Assembly (NCBI GenBank): GCA_029541985.1
Contig: CP095414.1
Coordinates: forward strand, 2,824,351-2,888,350
DNA from: Bacteroidales bacterium F22
GTDB lineage: Bacteria > Bacteroidota > Bacteroidia > Bacteroidales > Bacteroidaceae
DNA: 64,000 bases
Direction: 5' to 3'
The notes under the pieces were generated by a model. It was not told where the DNA came from. It searched no databases and saw only the letters and a program-made list of their open reading frames with translations. The position numbers and the translations under genes were made by a program. The first letter of the stretch is position 1, and each line of letters begins with the position of its first letter. Positions 33,842 through 42,509 of the stretch are shown piece after piece.

Positions 33842-35113
33842 ATGAATAAGGAAACGATTGCACAGTTAGCCCATAAGGTTGAGAGTAAAGAGGATATCCT
33901 TGCCCTTCTAAATCGAATCAAACATGACGATATGGTCGAAATGGGTAACTATGATACTAATTACTATCCTTTTACGATGAAGCATATCAATTATTACTGC
34001 AATCCAAATAATACTTTTCATCGCTTTCAACAATTCCAAATAAAGAAGAAGACAGGCGGGTTTCGTCAAATTACGGCTCCTAAAAACCGTAGTTATATGC
34101 TTTTGTTGAGTTATATCAATAGAATACTCAATTCAATATACACACCATCCGATTTTGCTATGGGGTTCACTGAAGGCCGTTCTGTTGTAACCAACGCAAA
34201 CAGACATATCGGTAGAAATTATATTTTGAATATTGACTTAAAGGATTTTTTTCCTAGTATAGACCAGGCTAGGGTTTGGAAACGCCTCCAACTTAAACCT
34301 TTTAATTTTCCAATTGCTGTAGCAAATGTAATTGCAGGTTTCTGTTCCATGAAAGATGTTAAGGTGGAGGATGGTGGAAGTAAAAAAATCTCTTATATTC
34401 TTCCACAAGGTTCGCCCGCATCCCCTACATTAACAAATATGGTTTGCGATAAACTTGACCGTAGGCTTGGTGGACTTGCTAAACGATTTGGCTTGACATA
34501 TACTCGTTATGCTGACGATATTACTTTTTCATCAATGCATAATGTATATCAAGAAAATGGCGATTTTTGGAATGAATTGAAGCGAATTATTCATGATCAG
34601 AATTTCATTATCAATGATAAGAAAACAAGATTGAATAAATTAGGTAGTAGACAAGAGGTGACTGGGATTATTGTTAGTCAGAAGCTAAACGTTACTAAAA
34701 AATATGTTAGTGATATCAGAAATATACTATATATTTGGGATAGATACGGGTACGATGCTGCGTACAGTAAATTTTCCCCAAGATACTTAGCCGAGAAAGG
34801 ACACGTGAAAAAAGGAAATCCTGATTTAATTAGAGTACTTGATGGAAAACTGATGTATCTAAAAATGGTGAAAGGAAATAAAGATTCGGTTTATACACGA
34901 TTATATTCTAAATTCACGAAACTTGCTGAACAAGTAAAGAATCCATCATTGGCTAACGAGTCTAGAACAAATTTCTGGGATCAAAAGGACGAAAATGTGG
35001 AGCTAAAAAATAAATCAGACCTAATAGTTGGTGTAGCATATAGTTCTAACGAAGTCGATATAGATGAACTCAATAATGACTTAGATTCACTACTAAATAA
35101 AAATTATGGATAA
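33842..35113 (+). CDS. retron-type reverse transcriptase
   Basis: A 423-residue RT. It has the fingers motif KKTGGFRQITAP (69-80), NAxxH (N118-H122), the catalytic NIDLKDFFPSI (130-140), QGSPASP (189-195), the active-site YADD (223-226) and VTG (273-275). NAxxH and VTG are hallmarks of retron RTs, which prime cDNA on their own structured RNA. The last 60 residues are an acidic, probably flexible tail (NKSDLIVGVAYSSNEVDIDE) that could contact a partner. The catalytic residues are intact. The stop overlaps the next gene by 8 nt. Retron RTs act in antiphage toxin systems (established). Confidence 0.9.
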   Translation: MNKETIAQLAHKVESKEDILALLNRIKHDDMVEMGNYDTNYYPFTMKHINYYCNPNNTFHRFQQFQIKKKTGGFRQITAPKNRSYMLLLSYINRILNSIYTPSDFAMGFTEGRSVVTNANRHIGRNYILNIDLKDFFPSIDQARVWKRLQLKPFNFPIAVANVIAGFCSMKDVKVEDGGSKKISYILPQGSPASPTLTNMVCDKLDRRLGGLAKRFGLTYTRYADDITFSSMHNVYQENGDFWNELKRIIHDQNFIINDKKTRLNKLGSRQEVTGIIVSQKLNVTKKYVSDIRNILYIWDRYGYDAAYSKFSPRYLAEKGHVKKGNPDLIRVLDGKLMYLKMVKGNKDSVYTRLYSKFTKLAEQVKNPSLANESRTNFWDQKDENVELKNKSDLIVGVAYSSNEVDIDELNNDLDSLLNKNYG

Positions 35114-36011
35114 AAAATTAGAAACCACTATACATAGAATTAAAGCTTTAGCTAGTCAGAATCAAGAATTTGATAAAGAAATGCGGAAGATGTTTGGAAA
35201 AACGTCTCCCGCTGATTCTTTTTTTGCTCCAAACGAAATCTCTACAGATGTTGTTGCTATACGAGAAGCTTTAGAAATTCGGGCAAACAAGAGCTTTTTA
35301 TATGATTTTATAACAAATAAAAAATTGAAGGAGCAATTGATTATCGATAATCTTAGAATGGAAAACTCGGCACTCAATTTACAACTAAACGAAGACGAAA
35401 GATTTTATTCGTTCTGTGTCAATGCTTTCTACCAATTAGAGAATGTTATCAATTATTATTTTCATACTACCTATCCTGACATTAATGACTTGCTGACCAT
35501 AATTGAAAAAGCAACTGAAAATTCTAAATATCCTTTTAAAAGAAAATACCAAAAGTCAGAAAGGACTGTTGGTGACATTCATATGGTTTCCAAAATAAAT
35601 GCAATCTGTGATATTCTACTTCCTGATGTAGCCCATATAAAAGAGACCTTATCGTCATTGCGTAATGTTAGAAATGAGGGCGCTCATAGATGTATGGTTA
35701 TATTTAAAGATGAGGATGATAATCAACTATACAAATTTAGAAAATACAAATCTATCAATGATGTAAGAATACTCCTAAAATTAGTTGTTAGTAGTATTGA
35801 AGACGCCATTAACAACCTAAATAAAAATATTAAGTGTGTAGCCACCATAACATCTATGCTTCCAAGTTGTTGTTATATTAAGTATAGTAATGAAACAGGG
35901 TCATTTCAGTTAGACCATAAATTTTTCTCAAAAGTGAAGAGTTTAAAATCAGGAGATAAAATTGAAATTATTAAACGCAATACACAGGTAATAGACGTTG
36001 CTATTCCATAA
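35106..36011 (+). CDS. HEPN-like protein with a small C-terminal beta domain
   Basis: A 301-residue protein translationally coupled to the RT. Residues 95-240 are helical and carry RNEGAH (R189 to H194), an Rx4H motif of HEPN ribonuclease domains, inside LSSLRNVRNEGAH. The C-terminal 60 residues (about 243-301) look like a small beta barrel of the cold-shock/SH3 kind (VATITSMLPSCCYIKY, then GDKIEIIKRN). A likely reading is an RNA-cutting or RNA-binding accessory to the retron. HEPN motifs are short and this could also be a non-catalytic scaffold. I know no named retron type with exactly this protein. Confidence 0.6.
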   Translation: MDKKLETTIHRIKALASQNQEFDKEMRKMFGKTSPADSFFAPNEISTDVVAIREALEIRANKSFLYDFITNKKLKEQLIIDNLRMENSALNLQLNEDERFYSFCVNAFYQLENVINYYFHTTYPDINDLLTIIEKATENSKYPFKRKYQKSERTVGDIHMVSKINAICDILLPDVAHIKETLSSLRNVRNEGAHRCMVIFKDEDDNQLYKFRKYKSINDVRILLKLVVSSIEDAINNLNKNIKCVATITSMLPSCCYIKYSNETGSFQLDHKFFSKVKSLKSGDKIEIIKRNTQVIDVAIP

Positions 36012-36022
36012 AGATAGAACAC

Positions 36023-37903
36023 ATGAAAGAACTTTACAATTTAATTACTGATTTTATTACAACTAGTTCCAATATTTTATTGGTTCAATTAAGTGTGCCT
36101 GCCATACTCTTAATCTTTATTGTAATACTACTAATCAGAAGAAAGAGAACTAAAAGGCCTGATAACACTATAGTTGACCAACTTGTAAAAAAAGATATTA
36201 ATAATCATTACAAAGCTGAAGTTTCAGAGATAAAATCTCCAGAAAAATGCTCAAGCTACAAGACCTCACTGTTAAAGCAAAAGAAAAAAAGTGAACCAAT
36301 AAGCCCTGACAGAGCTGTACCAAAATCAACCCCAACATCTTCAACGCCTTCAACACCTTCAAAAGTAATTATTTCTAGACTCAAAATTAAACCTAAAGAT
36401 GTATTACCTGTTGCAGAAAAAGAAGAATTGACGGAAACAACTAAGTATCTCTATGTAAATTATACACTTGAGATGTCTGAAAGTATTGATAATTTTGCCG
36501 TACTAAGGATTCCAAAGAAAGGGTGCATTATTCGCAGTCACAGATATGGTAACACAAAACGAAGAGGTTTTAAAGAAATTAGTTTTCAAAAGTCAATCAC
36601 TAGATATTTTGGCTCTTCTTTTGACATTTCAGGTACTGTTAGATTAAATACAGGTAAAGAGACAAGACCTTTTGAACCTGATATTGCTCTAATTCAAAGA
36701 GGGTATAATCAAAATATTCGTATAGACATTGAAATTGATGAACCGTATGCTGGAATTACGAGACAACCTATACATTGTAAGCAAGACGATTTCTTGAGAG
36801 ATAACTATTTTGTTGATAGAGGTTGGATTGTCTTACGTTTTTCTGAATTTCAAGTACATACTCAAGAAGCAGAATGTTTAAGATTAATTGCACAGATTAT
36901 AAGTAAAATCAATTCAAATTTTGTTGTTCCACCTGATTTAAAATCTATTCCTGATTTAAAACTTGAAAAGAAATGGGATATTGTACAAGCTCAGAAATGG
37001 GAGAAAGAAAAATATAGAGAAAATTATTTGGAACATGTATTTGGCGAAGTGATTGAAGAAAATGAAACAACCGAGCGTGATTTTAATGAGCAAGAAACTA
37101 ATGAAGAAAAACTAGTCAAGCCTAGTTCTGTTGGCATTCCTGATAAGAGAAAAAAAATTAGTTTCAACAAAATAAATATGAATTTCCGAGATAAAAGAAT
37201 TAAATACTATTCCGAATCTCATGTTTATACCATAGATGGAATTCCTGTTCCTTCTGTCACTACAGTCATTTCGAGATTTTTTACTGAATTCGATGCATTT
37301 GGTAAAGCAAGTGGACTCAGTACTAGAAATCCTCTTTATGGTTTACCTCCGGAAGAAATTGTAAAAATCTGGAAAGATAAAGGAATGAAAGCAGCTAATA
37401 AAGGCACCTTCTTACATGAACAAATCGCAAATTATTATTTAGGAGAACCATATATAGAAACGGAGGAATTTTATCAATTTTTGAATTTCGTCAACGATCA
37501 TAAAAATTTAAAACCTTTTCGTTCAGAATGGAGGATTTTTGATGAGACCTATAACATTGCTGGTACAATAGATTTGTTAGTTAAAAATGAAAATGGAAGT
37601 TTTGATATTTATGATTGGAAGAGAAGTAAAAAAGTTATAGATCCTTTTAATGGTAAAGCTATCGAAATAGATCGTTGGGGGAACAAAGGTATTGGTATCT
37701 TACAACATATTGATGATACTAGTTTCAATCACTATAAGTTACAACAAAATTTATATAGGCATATCCTAGAGAAGAGATACAACCTAAAGATAGAAAATAT
37801 GTATCTAATTGTAATGCATACTGATCAAGGATATTCAAATTACCATAAAGTAAAAGTACCATATTTGTCAACTGAGATAGAGAATATATTACAATCAATA
37901 TAA
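36023..37903 (+). CDS. membrane-anchored protein with two predicted nuclease domains
   Basis: A 626-residue protein. A transmembrane helix (about 18-38) is followed by a basic, Ser/Thr/Pro-rich linker (40-120). Domain 1 (about 150-295) has FEPDIAL (P219-D220), DIEID (E237, D239) and RDNYFVDRGWIVLRF, the pattern of DUF559/Vsr-like PD-(D/E)XK nucleases. A coiled acidic linker follows. Domain 2 (about 395-626) has GTFLHE (H465), NIAGTIDLL (D517), YDWKRS (D531, K533) and QQNLY (Q574-x3-Y578), the RecB/Cas4-type nuclease motifs. It starts 12 nt after the HEPN-like gene, so RT, HEPN and nuclease form one operon. It is the likely effector. Confidence 0.75.
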   Translation: MKELYNLITDFITTSSNILLVQLSVPAILLIFIVILLIRRKRTKRPDNTIVDQLVKKDINNHYKAEVSEIKSPEKCSSYKTSLLKQKKKSEPISPDRAVPKSTPTSSTPSTPSKVIISRLKIKPKDVLPVAEKEELTETTKYLYVNYTLEMSESIDNFAVLRIPKKGCIIRSHRYGNTKRRGFKEISFQKSITRYFGSSFDISGTVRLNTGKETRPFEPDIALIQRGYNQNIRIDIEIDEPYAGITRQPIHCKQDDFLRDNYFVDRGWIVLRFSEFQVHTQEAECLRLIAQIISKINSNFVVPPDLKSIPDLKLEKKWDIVQAQKWEKEKYRENYLEHVFGEVIEENETTERDFNEQETNEEKLVKPSSVGIPDKRKKISFNKINMNFRDKRIKYYSESHVYTIDGIPVPSVTTVISRFFTEFDAFGKASGLSTRNPLYGLPPEEIVKIWKDKGMKAANKGTFLHEQIANYYLGEPYIETEEFYQFLNFVNDHKNLKPFRSEWRIFDETYNIAGTIDLLVKNENGSFDIYDWKRSKKVIDPFNGKAIEIDRWGNKGIGILQHIDDTSFNHYKLQQNLYRHILEKRYNLKIENMYLIVMHTDQGYSNYHKVKVPYLSTEIENILQSI

Positions 37904-37945
37904 AAAAGCAAAATATGAGGATGAATTTAAGCAGTATATAACAAA

Positions 37946-37967
37946 GCTAAAAGAATCAACCTAAAAG
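37946..37967 (+). repeat. seam 11: short satD-promoter remnant at the island edge
   Basis: GCTAAAAGAATCAACCTAAA matches the bases between the satD -7 box and start codon (around 11260-11280), including one half-site AATCAAC. It is only about 21 bp, but is placed exactly where the accessory region ends and the housekeeping genes begin. Confidence 0.5.
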
Positions 37968-38085
37968 GTATCGTTCACTAATTGATTACTGTTCGAAGTA
38001 AATTATATAGATTTTAGTTGTTTTTGTGATTAGTATTTTGTACTTATGTTCTATGAAAAAATATAATTAAAAAAAGCAATCAAAA

Positions 38086-39072
38086 ATGAATATAGAAGAA
38101 TCAGATTTATCGCCTCAATTGAAAAAGATACTTGAGCATTGGCGTGTTATTCTCTTATCTCTATTTGCGGTACTCATTGTGTGGTTATCGATTTTTCAGA
38201 TAAGCACCGAAGAAGTGGGGGTTATTACTCGATTTGGAAAGTATGTGCGGCAGGTAGAACCTGGACTGAATTTCAAGATCCCTTTCGCTGAGGCTGTCTA
38301 CAAAGTTCCGGTAGAAAGACAACAAAAATTGGAATTTGGTTTCCGAACAACCAAAGCAGGAATTAATAGTCAATATAGTGAATCACCTGTTACAAAAGAT
38401 GAATCATTGATGCTTACTGGTGACCTTAATCTTGCTGAAGTGAAGTGGGTCGTACAATACCGGGTGGATGATGCGTATAAGAACTTGTTCAAAGTGAGAA
38501 ATCCTGAGAGTACGCTTCGGCTTATCTCGGAAGCGGGGATGAGACAAATTGTTGGAGACCGTACTGTAAATGAGGTGCTGACTGTTGGCCGTACGGAAAT
38601 CGCGAATAAGTTACAGTTGCTTATTCAGGAAATATGTAGAGAGTATTCAATGGGTATCAAAATAGAACAGGTCGTGCTTCAAGATGTCAATCCGCCTGAA
38701 CCTGTAAAAGCAGCTTTCAATGCTGTGAATGAAGCGCAACAAGAAAAGGAAACGTTGATTAACCAGGCAAAATCAGAATATAATAAGGTCATACCAAAAG
38801 CACGAGGACAAGCGGATGAAACCATTCAGCAAGCTAGAGGATATGCTGCGGAACGTGTCAATAATGCAGAGGGAGAAGCGGCTAGGTTTACGGCTCTTTA
38901 TAATGAATATGTAAAGGCACCTGAGGTAACAAAAAGAAGAATTTATCTTGAAACAATGTCTAATGTGATACCTAAAATCGGCAACGTAGTTATCACAGAT
39001 CAAAAAGGCAATAATGTGTTACCCTTATTACAAATGCAGATGAACAAAAAAATAGCAACAAATGAAAAATAA
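38086..39072 (+). CDS. hflK: HflK-like SPFH membrane protein
   Basis: A 328-residue SPFH/band-7 protein. One N-terminal helix (about 20-41) is followed by the band-7 domain (VGVITRFGKYVRQVEPGLN at 51-69), then an Ala/Glu-rich helical region (about 210-275). HflK and HflC form a large ring around the FtsH protease in the inner membrane and restrain its access to substrates (established). hflC overlaps by 11 nt. This pair opens the housekeeping half of the window. Confidence 0.9.
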   Translation: MNIEESDLSPQLKKILEHWRVILLSLFAVLIVWLSIFQISTEEVGVITRFGKYVRQVEPGLNFKIPFAEAVYKVPVERQQKLEFGFRTTKAGINSQYSESPVTKDESLMLTGDLNLAEVKWVVQYRVDDAYKNLFKVRNPESTLRLISEAGMRQIVGDRTVNEVLTVGRTEIANKLQLLIQEICREYSMGIKIEQVVLQDVNPPEPVKAAFNAVNEAQQEKETLINQAKSEYNKVIPKARGQADETIQQARGYAAERVNNAEGEAARFTALYNEYVKAPEVTKRRIYLETMSNVIPKIGNVVITDQKGNNVLPLLQMQMNKKIATNEK

Positions 39073-39997
39073 ATATCTTTTTATTGCTCTAGCAGTCGTC
39101 TTATTCTTAATCGGTCTTAGTAGTAGTGCTTTTATCGTGAAGGAAAAAGATCAAGTGGTTGTCACTCAGTTTGGAAAGCCGGTCCGAAAAGCTATTACTA
39201 AGCCTGGGATGTACTTCAAGATGCCTTTGATACAAGTGGCAAATTATTTCGAAAAGCGCTATATGGAATGGAATGGGGATCCTAACCAAGTGCCAACGAA
39301 AGATAAAAAATTTATTTTTGTCGATACTTATGCACGATGGCAGATTACAGATCCTCTTCAATTTTTTAAGCGATTGACTAATGAACGAGGAGCCCACTCA
39401 CGTCTAGATGATATTCTAGGGGGAGCTACAAGGAATTTTATAGCTAATAATAATATTGAAGAGGCGGTACGTACTAGTAATCGAATTCCGGAATCGTCTG
39501 ATACTCAAATTATCGGAGATTCTCTTGCTAAGATTTCTGTCGGACGGGATAGTATCCAGCGGATGATATTGAAAGCGGTGAATGAACAAACTGCTGAGTT
39601 GGGGATTCGAGTATTGGATTTTCGATTTAAACGTATTAACTATGTGCAGGAAGTTCAGAATCAGGTTTATGAACGTATGAAAAGTGAACGTTTTCGTATC
39701 GCTGATAAATTCCGTTCTGAAGGTCAAGGTGAAGCTTCGCGTATTAATGGTGAGAAGGAACGTGAGCTTAAAAATATCCAATCTATTGCATTTAGAGATG
39801 CCGAAATGATTAAGGGTAAAGCTGATGCTACTGCAGCTGCGATTTATGCTAAAGCTTATAACAAGTCTAGTCAGTCGAAAAATTTGTATGGCTTTCTGAA
39901 ATCAATGGAGACATTTGAAAAAACATTTGATGGGAAAACATCTATTTTTCTTTCTACAGATAGCGAACTGTATAAGTACTTGAAGGAGATGAATTAA
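39062..39997 (+). CDS. hflC: HflC-like SPFH membrane protein
   Basis: A 311-residue band-7 protein. A signal-anchor helix (about 5-25) is followed by VVVTQFGKPVRKAITKPGMY, then the coiled helical region with GEASRINGEKERELKNIQS and a C-terminal YGFLKSMETFEKTF segment typical of HflC. It overlaps hflK by 11 nt, so the two ring subunits are translated together. Confidence 0.9.
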   Translation: MKNKYLFIALAVVLFLIGLSSSAFIVKEKDQVVVTQFGKPVRKAITKPGMYFKMPLIQVANYFEKRYMEWNGDPNQVPTKDKKFIFVDTYARWQITDPLQFFKRLTNERGAHSRLDDILGGATRNFIANNNIEEAVRTSNRIPESSDTQIIGDSLAKISVGRDSIQRMILKAVNEQTAELGIRVLDFRFKRINYVQEVQNQVYERMKSERFRIADKFRSEGQGEASRINGEKERELKNIQSIAFRDAEMIKGKADATAAAIYAKAYNKSSQSKNLYGFLKSMETFEKTFDGKTSIFLSTDSELYKYLKEMN

Positions 39998-40092
39998 TGC
40001 TTATAGAGCTATGTCTGTCTTATGCCCATTTTGTCATGTTGCCTAAGGTGGATTATTTGTATTTTTTCGAATTTAAATAAACTGAAAATTTA

Positions 40093-42399
40093 ATGGAACA
40101 ATTGAAACGAACTGCAGTTCTCACGTTATTATTATGTATCACTTTTACCGTTCAGGCTAACGTAAAGGTCAAGGGTACTGTCATTGATAAGAATAAGGAG
40201 CCTTTACTTGGATGTACTATACAATCTTTCGTTTCTGATTCCATTTTTATCATGGGGACATCTACTGACAATAAAGGGTATTTCGAATTGAAAGATTCTC
40301 GCCATGAGGATTATACCTTGTCTGTGTCGTATATCGGTTATCAAACGCAGCGCATAAAGTGTCATAATGTCCCTGGTACACTTGATTTGGGAACTATTGT
40401 TCTTCTTCCAGAATCTCAAGTCCTTGAGGGGGTTTCTGTAGTCGCTAGTAATGTGGTGCATCAACTGGATCGGCAGATTCTTTTTCCTAACAAAACGCAA
40501 TTGAAGGTTTCTTCTAATGGAGTCTCCTTACTTCAAAATATGCAGTTGTCTATGATTTCTATCAATACGATGGATAATACAATCCAAACGGTGATGGGGT
40601 CGGAGGTGGAATTGCGTATCAATGGCGTGAAAGCTACATTGCAAGAGATTAAAGCAATCTTACCTAAGGATGTCGAGAAGATTGAGTATCATGATAGTCC
40701 GGGCATGCGCTATGGTAATGTGGGAGCTGTGATTGATGTGTTGCTTAAGCAACAGACTGTTGGAGGTAACGTGGCAGTGGATGCGAGTAATAGTGTCTCG
40801 ATTCTTGGTATCGGTGATTATAGTGCTTCTGCCAATTATCATTTTGGTCATTCTAGTATAAAGATGGGGGTGGACTGGGAACGTCGGGATTTTGATTGGA
40901 CGTGCCTGAATAATGAATTTTTTTATGGAGATACCACGCCTATTGTTCGCAAAGAGGTGGGAATGAAGACCAAAGTGAAGTATGATAAGGTGAATGCGTT
41001 CATGGGATATACTTACCAGCATGAGAATGATTTGTTGAGTGTCACGTTCCGAAATTATTATAACTATACGCCTAACTCTTTTACTGATAGGCATTCGAGT
41101 CTCTATCAAGAGGGGAAGGTGTATTCTATCACTAGTTTGTCGCAATCGCACCAGAATATGCCTTCACTAGATGTGTATTACCAACATCAATTGGATTCTG
41201 ATAAGTGTCTGTACTTTGATTTGGTGGGAACTTATATTGATAGTCACAATCAGTCGAACTTTAGTCAGACATCTACTACGAGTGATGATGAGTTTGATTC
41301 TGATATCCGTGGAGAGAAGTATTCTTTGATTGGAGAGGCTATCTATGAACAGAAGTTGACTAATGGACGCTTGTCCTTTGGACTTCGCCATACGCAGATG
41401 AATACTAATAATACATACTGCGGTACGATAGCAAGGGATGTGCATATGATTAATACTGAAACTTATGGTTATGGAGAGTATTATCATAAGATAGGAGGGA
41501 TGGATTATGTTATCGGATTGGGGGTCATGCGTACTTATAACCATCAGTCGGATAGTAAACAGGAGGACTATATTTTTCGCCCAACGGTGAAACTTTCCTA
41601 TCATGTCTCTGACCACTTTTTTGTTCGCTACAAGGGGTATTCTTCGGGGTATGCTCCTTCACTGTCTAATCTGAGTGATGTAAGTCAGCTTATAGATATT
41701 TATCAGACGAGACGGGGGAATCCTGAGCTGGAGTCGGTTCGTTTCTATTCGAACGAATGGTCTATGAATCTAGGGTATAACATGGTTAATATGGAGTTGT
41801 TTGCTCGCTATAGTTATGATCACAAGCCTATCATGGAGGAAACCTTGTATGAAAATGGTCGATATATCCGGACACTTGCTAATCAGAAAGGATTTCATCG
41901 TATCAATACACAGTTTAATTTGCAGGTGCGCCCATGGAAGCAGTACTTATCTATACAGATGACTCCGTTCTTCAATCGCTATATCAGTCAGGGGAATGAG
42001 TATACGCATACTTATTCTAACTGGGGGTTTCGAGGGAGTATGATCGGTATGTATGGGCATTGGGCCTTGATGGCTGATATCGAAACAAGTTATCATTCGC
42101 TGTGGGGGGAGACGCTCACTAAAAATGAAGCGGGACATTCGTTTACAGTATCTTATAATACGGACCATTGGAATCTTGGACTGAAAATGGTAAATCCATT
42201 TACTAAGACGTATAAGCAAGCTACTGAGAATTGGTCTGAAGCGGCACCTTATCAGCAATTGGTTTCTTCGAAGGATTTTTGTCGAGTGATGATGGTTACT
42301 GCTGCATTTAACTTGGATTTTGGAAAGCATAAGGATGGAACAAACAAGCGTATCAGGAATGATGACTTGGATGCGGGAATTATGCAGGGGGCTAGATAA
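40093..42399 (+). CDS. outer-membrane beta-barrel protein with carboxypeptidase-regulatory domain (3)
   Basis: A 768-residue protein of the same family as the two island barrel proteins. A signal peptide (about 22 residues) precedes a regulatory-like domain (VKGTVIDKNKEPLLGCTIQS, about 27-46 onward), a plug-like region with ELRINGVKATLQEIKAILPK and a long barrel. No SusD-like lipoprotein accompanies it. It resembles the second island barrel protein in several segments (DSPGMRYGNVGAVIDVLLKQ here, FPGGKYVGKGAVINVLVKQ there), so a shared origin is likely. Confidence 0.85.
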   Translation: MEQLKRTAVLTLLLCITFTVQANVKVKGTVIDKNKEPLLGCTIQSFVSDSIFIMGTSTDNKGYFELKDSRHEDYTLSVSYIGYQTQRIKCHNVPGTLDLGTIVLLPESQVLEGVSVVASNVVHQLDRQILFPNKTQLKVSSNGVSLLQNMQLSMISINTMDNTIQTVMGSEVELRINGVKATLQEIKAILPKDVEKIEYHDSPGMRYGNVGAVIDVLLKQQTVGGNVAVDASNSVSILGIGDYSASANYHFGHSSIKMGVDWERRDFDWTCLNNEFFYGDTTPIVRKEVGMKTKVKYDKVNAFMGYTYQHENDLLSVTFRNYYNYTPNSFTDRHSSLYQEGKVYSITSLSQSHQNMPSLDVYYQHQLDSDKCLYFDLVGTYIDSHNQSNFSQTSTTSDDEFDSDIRGEKYSLIGEAIYEQKLTNGRLSFGLRHTQMNTNNTYCGTIARDVHMINTETYGYGEYYHKIGGMDYVIGLGVMRTYNHQSDSKQEDYIFRPTVKLSYHVSDHFFVRYKGYSSGYAPSLSNLSDVSQLIDIYQTRRGNPELESVRFYSNEWSMNLGYNMVNMELFARYSYDHKPIMEETLYENGRYIRTLANQKGFHRINTQFNLQVRPWKQYLSIQMTPFFNRYISQGNEYTHTYSNWGFRGSMIGMYGHWALMADIETSYHSLWGETLTKNEAGHSFTVSYNTDHWNLGLKMVNPFTKTYKQATENWSEAAPYQQLVSSKDFCRVMMVTAAFNLDFGKHKDGTNKRIRNDDLDAGIMQGAR

Positions 42400-42497
42400 A
42401 GGGAAAAGGGAACTTTAAAGGAAAAGGTTCGGAATTAATTATTTAGTTGTAAAAGAAACAAATTTAGCTAAAACGGATAATTTTACTGATTTTATCC

Positions 42498-42505
42498 TAT
42501 CTTTG
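42498..42505 (+). promoter_or_regulatory. -7 box very close to a start codon
   Basis: TATCTTTG ends only 4 nt before the ATG at 42510. If this promoter is used, either the mRNA is almost leaderless or translation starts at the in-frame ATG at 42525. Confidence 0.5.
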
Positions 42506-42509
42506 TTCC

